In this document: positions 1 through 12,125 of the stretch, in pieces
Position numbering within the stretch: the stretch's first letter is position 1
Layout of the letters: each line of letters begins with the position of its first letter
NCBI RefSeq assembly: GCF_021134715.1
Contig: NC_060028.1
Coordinates: 1,448,501-1,512,500 of the forward strand
Origin: Daphnia pulex
Lineage: Eukaryota > Arthropoda > Branchiopoda > Diplostraca > Daphniidae
DNA length: 64,000 nucleotides
Direction of reading: 5' to 3'
Program-made: the position numbers and the translations under genes
The notes under the pieces: model-generated
The model's database searches: none
What the model was told of the DNA's origin: nothing
What the model saw: only the letters and a program-made list of their open reading frames with translations

Positions 1-2265
1 TCTTGAGTGGAAGTTGGTGTGAAAGGGGTAAGTGTGGTCCAGCTGATGCTACAGGCTGTATTTTCGTTTATATAAATGTCGAGGAGAAGGTTTGTGTCTT
101 GATTTCGTCCTCTGGTGTCATGAAATAAATGCTGGTCGTCTTTTATTATCTGGAAAGAGTATCAAGATTCTTGTGTCTCGAATGTGGCAACAAAGGCAAT
201 ACATTAAAAGGAATGCAATAACGAGGGTGCACCATGTGATTGTGGGTAATGTTCCTGTGAACCAACTGAAAAAAATTTTGAGTTGAGATGCCTCTTTCTT
301 ATAAATGATAATAGGGGATATTGAGTTAATATCGTCTGTTTTCATATAGGCATTAGTTCGCGGATAATGTTAATTTTATCAATTTCTTTTGAGTGAAAGG
401 AGGTTTTGAGATTGTGGGGGTATTGAGCTTCATTAATGAAGCTGAAGTAAACAATTGTTTACTGTTTCTACGAAATGGGTTTTTAGTCCAGTGGAGGCAA
501 TTGTGATGTTTGTTTATTGTTTTAATAAGGTGCCAAGTGTTGTTTACAAATTCATAAGTTTTTATTTGCGTTTATATTGGAAAGACCATTGCTCCAAGAG
601 GAAGGGGAGGAATGGTCTGTGGGTATATCCGTCACTTCATCCTAAGGTACATTTTTATCCCGTTTTGGTTCCCAGCCGCATTTGATTCTCTTTGCACCTA
701 GTTTTACTGTTTCTTGTTTGCATTGTTGAATCAGCATTATTTGACCGTCTGCTTGCATACGCTGGCAAGTACAGGCATAACAGTATGCCTGCTAGCATAT
801 AGGGCTTGATTATGCTTTTGTCATACGTGTTTCGTATTTCGTCATTAAGGGTGTTAGAGATGTCGATAAATGTTCCCGAATTGTATTGATGTTGGCTAGG
901 TTCATCGGTGATTAAGTCTGAATCGTCTGCTTGAAATTCGTCCTCTTCAGTTTCTACTTCTTGTAATTTCCATTTTCCGTGAATTGGCGCTGAATTTAGT
1001 TGTATGTTATAATCGACGTTTTTGCAGTCTATTTTATACTAATTCTCATATTTTTGGCTCTAGGTTTTTCGAAACAATAATTGGTGAAATCGTTGGAAAT
1101 GAGGAAATTTGTGTCTCTGATTATTGTCTTTTTAAAGGAGTAGCGGATAAATGTATCGCCTAATCCTCGTGCTTTGTAAGAGTTTTTGAAATTACAAATG
1201 TTTTTGGGAGATCAATGAATATGTATTCTATAGTTGGTTTTGTTTGTATCTAATGTGTTAAACAGCAAAGTTTGAACTATTGTAAAGATGAGAAGCTTTT
1301 CCTTTTTAGTAATTGCAGTGAGAGGTGGGAGCTACTGGTTTTTCTCAAATGTTAGTAAAGTATTGTTTTCTGTGGGAGGGTATGTTGTTATAACAGTTTC
1401 AGTTGAATTTGATTAAAAAATGGACAGTTTTACTCATGAATATGTCAAGACATCCAGATTCTACTGACCACTCCAACACTTGTTTTCGCCGTTGAGTGGA
1501 AGTTTGTTTCAAAAGAGTGTCAATAGAATTGTTGAAAGGTTCACTTGATTTCTCGTAGATCTCCAATATTTTTGCAAGATTCGATGTGTCAAACAATTTA
1601 ATTTAAAATTTCAGCATTACAGTTACCATTTCTTTCACGTGTGGCTGTAGGGCCAATGTTTTAAGACTTTTCTGCTTTTGATCTGCCATTTTCTATGTTC
1701 CCCATAAACTCACTCCTTTTCCTCTGCATTTTTTTTAACTTGAAGATTAAATCATTCTGGAAATAGAAAGTTAAATAAATATTGTTCCATAATTGATAAT
1801 AGCAGTACGTGTACGATGCTCAGGTGATTTTAATTTCGTCAAGTGTGGGTACTGGTTCAGAAGTTGAGTAACCACATTGTTGAATTCAAAAGCAGTATAT
1901 GTAAGTGTAGTTTTGCAAAGAGTTTGTGACCTCTCTTAAAATGGCAGACTGGTGTTTCAAGATGATACCAGAAGTTGGATTGTTTCAGAGATCCTGTAAA
2001 TCTGGTCTAAACCGGTTGGGAAATTTGAATGATGAAGGTATTGGTTTGGCGTAAGGCATGGCAGTGATTTGTTTCTGAACATTCCGCATGCACTTTCTCT
2101 TGGCTGGTGTCCCTTGTTCAACGACTATAAGATCATTTTCATGAGATGTGATGAAAATCACTTGTTCTTGAAGTACTGCTTCATCAGTTTCTTCATCAGT
2201 GGTAGTGGCAGATTGAGAAGAACCACTGCCTGGTTTTTCAGATTGTGAAGACATAGAATTGTTTT
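1..2265. other. No supportable gene; AT-rich stretch
   Basis: No complete gene is visible here. On the minus strand there is a short hydrophobic frame (118-345) with one membrane-like segment, and an acidic 89-codon frame (1985-2254) of unknown identity. Both lie on the same strand as the retroelement remnant at 2270-3420 and could be trailing parts of the same old insertion, but I cannot show this. Confidence 0.4.
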
Positions 2266-2269
2266 ACGA

Positions 2270-3420
2270 GTATACTTCGTCAATGGCTACTTTAACTGTT
2301 ACTGAGATTTTGCGTTTTCTGTTATTGAGAAAGGTTAGGGATCTTCCGTAAAAGATCAAGCCAGTTTCTTGGATAAAGTCGGTACCCAAATTGCAAACGC
2401 ATGAAACAACGTACAAGTTAAGCTTTTTCATGATGGCATATGGGACTGTACTGTTACTGGCATACGAAATATCCTTGGATTTTCAGGGAATTATTAGACG
2501 CGGTTGTTAAATTTGTTGCCCCTAAATCTATTTTCTGAACAAAGAGAAGATTAATAAAAGCAAGGTTAATCAGAAATTATACTTTCTGATATTGTTAGTG
2601 TATACACTGACTTTTCTCCAGTGTCTACAACAGCTAAAATTGCCACATTACCTATTTCTTTTTCCAGCTTAATAACATTAAGCGTATGACTATTATAAAA
2701 AAATAAAATAGGTTTTTTGTCAGATTTTAATTGAGAGATCCCCTGTCTCTGAGTGAAACACTACATTATGGTCGTATGTGTTCTCGTAGGCCACAAAGGA
2801 AGCAATAGACTGTATACCCAATTACGGGGAAGGCGATGGTGGATGTTTGTAGAGTTCTCTGAGTAAGGTGTGGGAGAAAAAAATGTTGTTGGGTTAGGTT
2901 AGTTGGACGGCCTGGTGATGGTGAATTGCAGTTGAATTGATTGGGAGAATTACGCAAATTAGGTTGCGATGGTAATGGTGTTTGATAGTGGTGTATTTTA
3001 GGATTGTGATAGTTTCCAGGAGTACATCTGGGATTCTGAGATCGATTGATATGGTGGGGTCTTTCTTTGCTTATTAAACGGTCTCTGGAAGAGCGGTCGA
3101 TACTGGAAGAACATTCTCTGCTCAAGGAGCGGTTGAGTGGGCGGTCTTGTCTATACGGGTTACTATTTTGACTATCTCTGTTGTATGGACTTGTCGATCG
3201 CTCTCTGTTGTACGGAGAGGATCTATCGTTGGAACATCTTCTTTTGTTATTTCGAGTGCCTTGTGGAAATCGTACTGCTTTGGCGATCACTGATAGGTTA
3301 AAGGTACCTGTGTCTTTGGAGAAACGTGTATATCCTACAGAGTTTTCGAAGCGTTGGTGGATGCTATAGGGAAAATGGACGCTCCGTCATCTTGTTTCCT
3401 AGATCCAAAAAAGGAAGATT
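2270..3420 (-). mobile_element. Decayed LTR-retroelement remnant (gag-like and protease-like)
   Basis: The minus strand at about 2766-3380 encodes an Arg/Ser/Pro/Asn-rich stretch with repeated SPYNR-type motifs that ends in a CFLCG..EH motif resembling a gag zinc knuckle. Further along the same strand, around 2300-2600, is a region that reads like a degraded retroviral-type aspartic protease. This order fits the gag-pro part of a Gypsy-like element. No LTRs, reverse transcriptase or integrase were recognised. It is clearly broken, with several breaks, and looks old. The family assignment is tentative. Confidence 0.4.
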
Positions 3421-3867
3421 TCATTTCCTAAAACTGATGTCGTTTCAAGCTTTCTACATCAGATGTGAGAATTTCTTGGTGTAGGGAAATTCCGCTAATC
3501 GTGGAATCACTTTTTTGGATTTTGACTGGGACATTTTTCTATTTCCTAGTACAGTATCCTACAAGAAACCTGATACTGTTGTCACCTGACAACGCTGACA
3601 AACCTGTCAGCTTTTTCTGCAACATACTGTACACTATTGCTGTGACGTAAAAATACCATTTAATAATTTCTTATTCAATGTATAGCTAGGAAAATTTGCA
3701 ATAGTTGACTTGGCTGTTCACGATGTCAACGAGGAAAGGATAGACAGTATCCTGGCCCAAATTGGACATCTTGGCCAGCAGTTCACCGCAGAAATTTTGG
3801 TATTTCATTATTTGTTTTGACAATGCATTTCATTTTCTGTGACCAATTATCTATTGTTGTTTTGCAG

Positions 3868-5940
3868 ATGATTATACTTCTGGAAGGGAATACGTGAACA
3901 CTACAGCAAAGAAGACTGACATTGAGTCAGCACATGAATCTGAAAGAGGAAAAGGGAAAAGAAGCAAGAGACCTCCAGCACGATATTCACCAGGCTATGT
4001 GAACTCTTCAGATAATGACAGTAATGAAGAATTAACTTCTCGAATTGGACTGTTATATGATTTACCAAAGCCACCTCCCACAGTTGGTAACTGAATATTT
4101 GAGTTGTTAACAGGAAAATTTATCGTAGCACATCAATAATGTATTTTCTGTTATTTAGGAGGGCAACTATGGAAATATAGTGCTGATCAGTCTCATCCAT
4201 ATTCAACGAAGCAACCTCACACTATTGGTAAGTAGTTACCTAAAAATTGTTCTTCCCATTTTTATTGCCAAAATGTGCTGCATGATAGCACATCAGTCAC
4301 TTTAATTTGTTGTTATTTATTGTACAGGGAGCCAAGCTTTTCAAGATCTGAGTTTTTCAACATCCACACCGAACATTGACGACGTCCCTTCTCAGAACTT
4401 GAATATTGGTGAAGCAGCAATCCCTACTCAGAACTTGAATATTGGTAAAGCAGCAGCAACGTCGAACGATTTCCGATTTTTAAGGTGTAACCTAGGTATA
4501 AATGAATTGTTCTACACTACAATAATTGGGAACATGTTATCAATATTGGTTCATTTTCTTCTAGGTGATGAGGATTCGCATTGCTCATGGGCGATGATAG
4601 CAGTGAAACTTCTGCTTCTGAAACAACAGAAACTGTGGACGGGGAAATCAGTAACCCACAATTTGGAGTGAGTGCTCTTTACCCTACTCAATCTGGAGCA
4701 AGTGCTGTTCACCCAACTCAATCTGGAGCAAGTGCTGTTCACCCAACTCAATCTGGAATGAGTGCTGTTTACCCAACTCAATCTGGAGCAAGTGCTGTTC
4801 ACCAAACTCAATCTGGAATGAGTGCTATTTACCCAACTCAATCTGGAGCATGTGCTGTTCACCCAACTCAATCTGGAATGAGTGCTGTTTACCCAACTCA
4901 ATCTGGAGCAAGTGATGTTTACCCAAGTCAATCTGGAGTCAGTGGTGGTTATCCAACGCATTCTGGAAGCTGTGCTGCATATCCACCAGCTAAAAGGTCT
5001 TCACGTGGTGCTGTTAGCAAAACTCAGCCCGGTCGCCGTAGAATTTTGTCTCCACAACCTGGTGGCAGTAGTGTTAACACCAAAAATTCAAGAGTTGACA
5101 CAGAACATGGAGTCTTATCATCGAAAACAGTGGATGGAGTTCAGAAAAGGCATGCACAACCTGAGTTAAATGCTACGATGCCACTGAGAAAGATTACTGA
5201 CCGCACGCATATAACGCAGAATCACAATTTAACATCGCTTGAGTCTCTCCCTCTTCCCAATAAGGTTGATGATGGTGTTCTGAAAATGTTCTTCAAATGT
5301 ATGGAAGAATTGAAAGCTATTAAGCAACATTTGCGTGACATCGAAGACAAAATTGAAGGAAATCAACTACAACAGATAGAACAAGTTGAACTTAACTAAA
5401 TTCCACTTACTAGTGTGGACGACTACATATCTTTCAATAACGAAGTTTCATCGAATGCTGGGAAATGTATTGCCCTTGTAAGTTTCTTAATTTTTTTAAC
5501 CCATTGCGAGATTTCATTCTGGATATTTTTATTAGGTTAAGTTTGTCAAATCGATTGACGGTGCCAATGGAAGAGATGCCATCAAGAGAGCTTGGTCCGC
5601 CTTAACAACAATCGAATGTAGAGCTTACTGCAACTGGCTCGGAATAAAAAAGGGGGCAAACCAAAAATATGGCTTAAAAGGCACAGCTATAGTTAAAGCT
5701 GTTCTTGGTAAGTTTTAAAAAAACTTGCTTCCAATTATTATGCTGGTTATAACTTCTATTTTTTTTTCTTTTTGCACAGATGGAATCAAACTAAATGCAT
5801 TGACTAAGGATATGACGCTGCAAGAGTTTGAATCTTCTACCAGCGCCTTTTTTGTTAGAGCTCCTGATTTACTAAAAAAAAGAAAAGAAAAGGCTGCTTT
5901 AAATGGAAGTCGTGACAGCGATGCTGAGAAAGATGGCTAA
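3868..5940 (+). pseudogene. DUF4806-like multi-exon gene, probably decayed
   Basis: I do not recognise a named gene. Hand-placed exons are about 3868-4086, 4159-4227, 4328-4495, 4573-5399 and then pieces to 5940. The first exons encode a basic, disordered stretch, followed by a Ser/Gln-rich decapeptide repeat region. After 5400 come pieces reading IPLTSVDDY, FVKSIDGANGRDA and CNWLGIKKG, which match the layout of DUF4806 (a leading LPL-type segment, a GG..D motif, a YNW.G motif). That domain is common in arthropod and cnidarian genes of unknown role. An in-frame TAA at 5397-5399 separates the repeat region from the domain, and I found no plausible splice that avoids it. It may therefore be a decaying copy, or two gene ends. 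No clear N-terminal exon with a good start was found; a candidate upstream exon near 3700-3810 reads in one frame only. Confidence 0.5.
4668..4975 (+). repeat. 30-bp coding tandem repeat
   Basis: About ten copies of a 30-bp unit encode the decapeptide PTQSGASAVH and variants. Units alternate between an ASAVH type and an MSAVY/MSAIY type, giving a 60-bp higher-order period in the centre. The outer copies (SGVSALY, SGVSGGY, SGSCAAY) are more diverged. The minus strand also stays open across the array, a by-product of the 30-bp period. Confidence 0.9.
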
Positions 5941-5944
5941 TAAC

Positions 5945-7990
5945 CATCCAGAAGAGTTCATCGTTTATCATTTGATCGTAAAATTTTCTATTTTCATTTA
6001 ATTATCCTGTGTTCTGATTGTCACATTCAGTACAAGGGTTGGCCAATGAAAATAAAAAGATTTTTGATTCACGAAAATTGTGCTTTATTCAATTACGTAC
6101 GTTTTATATACAGAAATGAATGGTGAGCATACAAATAACAACATTAGAGAGACATAAAAATGTATGTACTTTGTATGTTCAATGAACATACCAAGGGTAT
6201 TCAGAATAGAACTAGAATAGTATATTTTAAAGTCTCTGATTATTTATTTTTCTCTTTGCTTGATTTCAGATAAGTCTTGTTTGAAATACTAATTTTCTGC
6301 TGGATCTTTAAATTCTTAAATAATTATGTCTTTCCATTCTTCATAGGATAAGTTTTGTTGTGATCGATCGAAATCTTTTTGAAAAGCAAAGGAAAGATGT
6401 TTAAATCTTTTAGAAAAATTACGTTTCATTTGTCCTTTGGTCCAGTTACAACTTGTGGTGATGGATTCGGCTTCAGTGAACCAATCTTGGACACGGATGC
6501 CACACTTCATCAAGATCCTGTATAAAACGGAATTTTCTCTTTCTGGGAGAGAGAAAGGTATTATCCGAAGTCTGAAGTTGTGACGTTAGTCATGGTGGGA
6601 AAGTTAGTTGATGTATTAGCTGAAATTGCTTGTGCAACTGACGATAAAGTGTTGAGCGTAAATTTCGTTAATGGCGCCGAGAACTTGAGATCTGGCAGGT
6701 GTTGTTTAAAGTTTTTCTATTGTGTTGTTTATTTGGTGAATGATGTTTCTTAATTCAATTAAATCGACCCCTTTTTTTGCAAGTGTCTGCTTGGCCAACC
6801 AAAGTTCTGCGTCGCTATTTCAATGACTTGTTGTTCGACGATAGGTATTTTCTGTTGAAATAATTCTTCTTTTTGTTTTCCTATAGCAAAAGGTCTTGGG
6901 CTGATTTCTGGCACAACCCAAAATATTAACAATTTTAGACTGTTCAAATGCAAATTCCACAGAATCAAATTAAGTTTCACACCAATGGTTATGCCCGTGC
7001 GTTGTTCACGACAATGTGGAATTTAACGTCAAGTGAACCCGTCGAGTTCAAAAATCAGTTAATTAAGCTAAACTTTTACCATTTCATTTCCAGATATACC
7101 TCAACATAAAAGTTTTTTTTGCAATACAACAAATAAAAAAGACAAATAAAAAAAAGGTTTTGTTTTTTGTTGTAATTACAAAAAAAATTCACAATACTCA
7201 TAAAACAAAACAAAAACACTATGCATATGAAACCCAGATATTCACCGATATTTCCATCGCTTTCTTAGGCAAATTTACAAAACAAATTGTTATCAATTTT
7301 AGATTATTCAAATGCAAATTAGTGAAATTACGAAGAATAAAATAGTTTTCTTATAAGTCTCACACCAACGGTTAGGCTCATCCCGTTGTTCACGACAAAG
7401 TGTATATTAACGTCAAGTGAGCTCAAAGTTTAAAAAATCAGTTAGTTAAACTAGACTTTTACCATTTCATTTCCACACATACCTTAACATGGGCAAACTA
7501 GACCTAGATGTTGAAAACAGCCAATCAAAAGCTCTTTGGGGACATTCATCTTTAGGTACATGAACTTGAAATCTAACAGGTTATATTTCTAGCTAAGAAT
7601 TAATTGAAATAAACAATAAAAGCTAAACAAATTGAACGTAAACGAAAAACCAGTTCTACATCGTTGAAGATGTCATATGTTATTACTTGTGTAATCGCAA
7701 TTACACATCATTGGCACTTTTTTGGCACTTTTGTGCTATTGCTATTCGTTTATACTCTATGTGCAGCAGTAATTTTTTGTTACCTCCCTGTTACTGTAGG
7801 TTTTTTTTTTCCTTTGTGCTTTTAACACTTGGATAATCAACAGAGAATGGATTCGATGGAGAAAAACCCTGCTGTTGCAGCATGAAATGAGGAAGATTCG
7901 AACCGGGAAAAGATGGTATGAATAATTTTTAAAAATTTACACCAACGACCAACTTCATACACCAACTCCATATATATTTCTTTATTGTAT
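5945..7990. other. Intergenic; two diverged direct repeats
   Basis: No gene is supported. Segments at about 6985-7105 and 7365-7490 are diverged direct repeats of one another, sharing a core that runs from TCACACCAA through GTTGTTCACGACAA to TTTTACCATTTCATTTCC. Their origin is unknown; they could be ends of an old element. Two minus-strand frames (6316-6513, 6759-6980) have no recognisable family. Confidence 0.45.
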
Positions 7991-7993
7991 AGA

Positions 7994-8441
7994 AAAATTT
8001 GGCCCGTAGTAGTTCTCAAGATATTATTTTAATTGAAGAACTAATTGAAGAAAACAATGACTTAAAGGACAAAAACAAACAACTGGATCCACTGGCCAAG
8101 CAACAAAATGCAGTGAAAACTCTGGGAACACGTCCGTTGGTCCCCCGAAATCAGATTTGTTATGTCTACGACGTAAGAATTGCGCGTCATCGGAATGTTA
8201 AACAACCGTAAGAAAAATGTTTCGATCAGTACTATAAAAATGTTTATTAAGCCCAAATTCGATAAAGGGAACACCTGGAACATCCAAATCGCATCATTTC
8301 CGTGTACCAGAAGCTTCAGGAGTCCGGAGTTTTAGATCGCCTGGACACCTTGCGGAAAGTGACAATGCTTCAGGATTCTGCTATTTCAACAACGTAGTGT
8401 TGGCAGCCAAATATGCCATCGAGATCCATCAGCTAGAAAGG
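7994..8441 (+). pseudogene. Relic of FHA-HDAC gene exons 6-7
   Basis: This is a decayed duplicate of part of the intact gene at 12126-15138. The segment to 8208 matches the linker and first HDAC strand, with CYVYDVRIARHRNVKQP here against [17 protein letters not shown] in the intact gene. After an intron-like gap, 8280-8441 carries EHPNRI and [13 protein letters not shown]. It then jumps straight to sequence matching the end of exon 7 (the GFCYFNN part, then AAKYAIE), so the segment that should contain the catalytic GHH motif is deleted. Frame and catalytic residues are lost, so it cannot be an enzyme. The hAT element begins just downstream. Confidence 0.75.
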
Positions 8442-8627
8442 TCCACTCAAATAAATTTTTCAGCCAATTAGTTTACTAAACTGCCTTTCTACAATTTATA
8501 AGTTGACTGGGATTGATTGAGATTTTCGTCATGGGAAAGTTATTCCGGTGAGATGGGAAGAATGAGATGAGGTAACGTCAACAGTCAACACCACTAAGTG
8601 ACCTAAGAAGAGTCTTCTTAGGTCGAT

Positions 8628-10320
8628 ATGCGAGCAGTCTTGTTATTCATCGTGCGAGGTATGCACCCTTTGTCTCTAGTCGACAACGAGCACTTCATAA
8701 CTCTTGTTAAAGAGTTGGATCCAAGAATCAACCTGTCCTGTAGAACAACGCTCACAAATGTACTATTGCCGAAATTATATGAAGAAGCCAAAACTAAACT
8801 TCGAGAAGAACTCGCTTCGGTCAATCATGTAGCGTTGACGACAGATGGTTGGACCTCTAACACCGGCGATTCATACATTACGGTGACAGTCCATTACATC
8901 AACAGCCATCTCAAGATGATCACTCGCGTCCTAAACACATCATTTGTGCCCCAGGCACACACAAGTGAGAATATCTGTGATTTTCTTAAAGAAGTTGCCA
9001 ACGAGTGGAATATTGATGAGAAGATTGTTGCCATCGTAACCGACAACGCGTCCAACATGAAATTGGCCGTGACTCTCGGAGGATGGAAACATGTCTCATG
9101 TTTTGCTCACACTTTGAATCTTGCCGTGACGGATGCTCTAAAAAATAACTCTGAGTTGAACGGAATTTTAGCACGTTGTCGCTCTCTAGTTGCATTTTTC
9201 AAACAGTCCTCGAAGGCCAATTCTCAATTAAAAAAGATGGCTGTTTTGTCAAAAATCTCTATAACTACTTTAAAGCAAGAAGTTCCGACGCGCTGGAACT
9301 CCACTGTTATTATGTTAAGAAGTATTGTTAAGTTAGCTGATCCGATAGCTGCCGTTCTCGCATCTCTGAAGCGAACTGATCTCCTTTTAGAAGACGAGGC
9401 GATCAAGCTAATTTAGGTAATTTGTTTGAATAATGCACTTGTAGGCCTAAATTAATAATTTGTAACATATTTGTAGGGATCAGTTACAATTCTAGAACCT
9501 TTTGAAGAGGCCACAAAAGATCTCAGCTCCCAAAGCTATGCCTCACTCTCAAAAGTAATTCCAGTGGTGGCTCTTTTATTAAAGAGTCTGGAGTTTGATT
9601 TTGCCGACTATGAAGAAATACAGTTTTTCGTGTGTCTACAACTCCTTAAAGACGACCTAGAGGCAAATTTGAAAACTCGTTTTGGGAGAGACGAAGATGT
9701 GCAATCAAAAGCGCTCTCAACTTTCTTAGATCCAAGGTAACTCATTTGAAATTCTTTATTACTTTACATTTGTTAAATTTTCTCGTTTACATTTTCTTAG
9801 ATACAAAAAGGCGTATTTTAAAAAGGCGTCCACATCCGTGGAACATACTCTCGACAGAGAATTAAGAGAGCTGCGGAAAATGTCCAATCAAAATGCTCCA
9901 CAGCCGAGAGATCGACCAAGCCTAATAGATTCACAGCAAAAAAATATCTTTAAGCAACTGCACACCGAGACGGTGAAACAAAAGAATCTGGAAAGAAGAG
10001 GTGGTGAGAATACGGCAGTGAGCAACATTTTGCTTATTAAAGAATACAATGATTGGCCTCTCCTCGAAGATGTCGACCCACTCAAGTGGTGGAGACAACG
10101 TCTAGGAAACGGAGTGATGATCCCCCTAGTCAATGTTGTAAAAAAGATATTTTGTATACCAGCTACCTCTGTGCCTTCGGAGCAGATATTTTCGAAGGCT
10201 GGACTTCTTATTTCTAAACAAAGGAACGGTTTAAAGCCCTCAAATGTTGATATAGACAAGTTCCGGATGCTGAGTTGCACAACCGCTAAATTAGGATCGT
10301 GCGCCAACGTGTCCTTTTAA
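8628..10320 (+). mobile_element. hAT-superfamily transposase, N-terminally incomplete
   Basis: Three coding blocks (8628-9416, about 9479-9737, about 9801-10320) are separated by short introns. The first carries hAT catalytic-core motifs: LTTDGWTS, then IVTDNASNM, then CFAHTLNLAV, then VPTRWNST. The last carries the C-terminal dimerisation region: PLKWW, then ATSVPSEQIFSKAG and RNGLKPSNVD. This matches ZBED-like hAT transposases. The BED zinc finger expected upstream is missing, and the first block ends with an in-frame TAG right at the donor site (9414-9416), where related proteins would be expected to read through. It is probably inactive but not very old. Terminal inverted repeats and an 8-bp target duplication were not found. 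Confidence 0.85.
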
Positions 10321-10979
10321 CGTTGTGGGGATAGTAGAAAGCGGGTTTTTTATTATTTAAGCATAGAATTACTTATCTAATCTTAGAAATGTTCAGGATT
10401 ATCGTTGTTTAGAACATTCTGCTTTTTATAGAGTAATTTTAAATGTATAATTCAGCTTAGTTTACCCATTAAAATTAAAGAAAGTCCAAGCCTGGGATGC
10501 TGTTTAGTCTTTTCTTGTGTGTTTGAGCTTGTCACTTTTCAGTTTTCAATAACTTTTCAATAACTTTTCAAGATACTTTTCTTTTTCTTTTGGCACTAGT
10601 CCTTTCGCGTAGTCGGACAATTTAAAAAGGGTTAAAGTTTGCCCAAGTATTGGATCACTAGCATTAAGATCACCCATGTTATTATTTACATCTAAGATTC
10701 TAAGTATTAAACACAAGAAAAGACTAAACAGCATCCCAGGCTTGGACTTTCTTTAATTTTAATGGGTAAACTAAGCTGAATAATACATTTAAAATTACTC
10801 TATAAAAAGCAGAATGTTCTAAACAACGATAATCCTGAACATTTCTAAGATTAGATAAGTAATTCTATGCTTAAATAATAAAAAACCCGCTTTCTACTAT
10901 CCCCACAACGTTAAAAGGACACGTTGGCGCACGATCCTAATTTAGCGGTTGTGCAACTCAGCATCCGGAACTTGTCTAT
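10252..10979. repeat. Large inverted repeat of the hAT 3' end
   Basis: Positions 10252-10520 and 10711-10979 are reverse complements, 269 bp each, with one mismatch seen by eye (in the stretch after TTTTAAATGTAT) and a 190-bp spacer. The left arm contains the end of the transposase reading frame (MLSCTTAKLG region, stop and 3' flank). The right arm is therefore an inverted copy of coding sequence, not an ordinary terminal repeat. The near identity implies recent duplication. A transcript through both arms would fold into a long hairpin. Confidence 0.92.
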
Positions 10980-12125
10980 GCTGATTTTTTTAAACAAAAA
11001 TGTTTAAGTTTTGATTTCTTTTCGTTTCCGTTCCATTTCAATGTTGAGGAAATATTTCTGCCATTTTATATTTTTGTCACCTGACACAGTTTGTTTTTCA
11101 TTCCTTAGCCAAATTTGACGAAAATACAATTCCTACAAGGCTACATACCTATTACCTGCATGTATTTTTAATTAGCATTTTTTGTATCATGGCAATGTTG
11201 CATATCGAAAATATCGATATATCAGAAAACACAGATTTTTTTAATGATATATCGAAAAACGATATTTGATATAAATCGCCAGCTCTAAAGAAGACTCAGA
11301 GACTCAGTCACAGTACAGTAAAACAGTACACAGTAATGACAATCAACAGACCAAACACTAAACAGTTTTGTTCTAGAACAATCGCGACGGTGGCGTCACC
11401 AATATAGCGAATCGTGAAACTCTGATTACTGAACCAGTCCAGACCGTCTTTATCTATGCCCTACCACAGATAAAGACCACTGGTTTATGCTCTTCATAAG
11501 AAAATTAACATGGCCAACTGTCGCCAACATTCTTGCTACCCTTCCTCCGATTTCTCCAATCTTGGACTACTTGTCCTACCCTCTAGTGTACGTTTTCATC
11601 TCTACACTCTGCTTACTTCTATTCAATTGCAATGATTCAATTGATTTCTCTGCTTTTGTAATTAGCAAATGTCAAAATTAAATACAATTTGACTTCTTAA
11701 TAAAAAATTTTAAGGCAAAATTACCTAAAACTATTAAACGCCAGCAAAGAATTTTACCAAGACAGAAGGAAAACAATCTTCGTCTGCAAAACCCTTCGTA
11801 TCCTCGGTGCAGTTCAGTAATTTGTCCGCTAGAGGCACTACAAGCACTCCAAGAACTCGGGGTCAGTAGGGATAGGGCTAAAAGGATAGCACATGCGAAA
11901 CCAGTCTTCTTTATCTATGGCCCTACTATGCGCTGAGTGCTCAATCCGGCAACGCTGGAATCTTGGCAGACGCACCTAACACCCTCACCTAACATCATCA
12001 ACTCAAAGGAAACTTGGAAAGCTTTCCAAAATAAAAACAATTATTGCTTTTCTTTGTTTTATTGCGTTTGCAAAGTTTAATTCAAAATCCGGTTTAACCA
12101 AGGTGTTCTCTTCTAAAAACTCAGC
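10980..12125. other. Intergenic; imperfect hairpin near 11432-11486
   Basis: No gene is supported. AT-rich DNA near 11210-11280 contains several TATCGATA/ATATCG-like motifs. At about 11432-11486 there is an imperfect palindrome built on AACCAGTC...GTCTTTATCTATG and its complement, and part of it recurs near 11899-11925. It could be the end of a small non-autonomous DNA element; this is unproven. Confidence 0.4.

Noticed and set aside
4551-4961. Minus-strand repeat protein across the 30-bp array
   Set aside because: Open only because the repeat period is a multiple of three without stops; it is a shadow of the plus-strand repeat.
4668-4975. CRISPR-like array
   Set aside because: The repeats are contiguous coding units without unique spacers, in an animal genome.
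10546-10734. Minus-strand 62-codon reading frame in the spacer of the inverted repeat
   Set aside because: It overlaps the arm, is short and has no recognised family. Probably chance, although its acidic/basic composition is protein-like.
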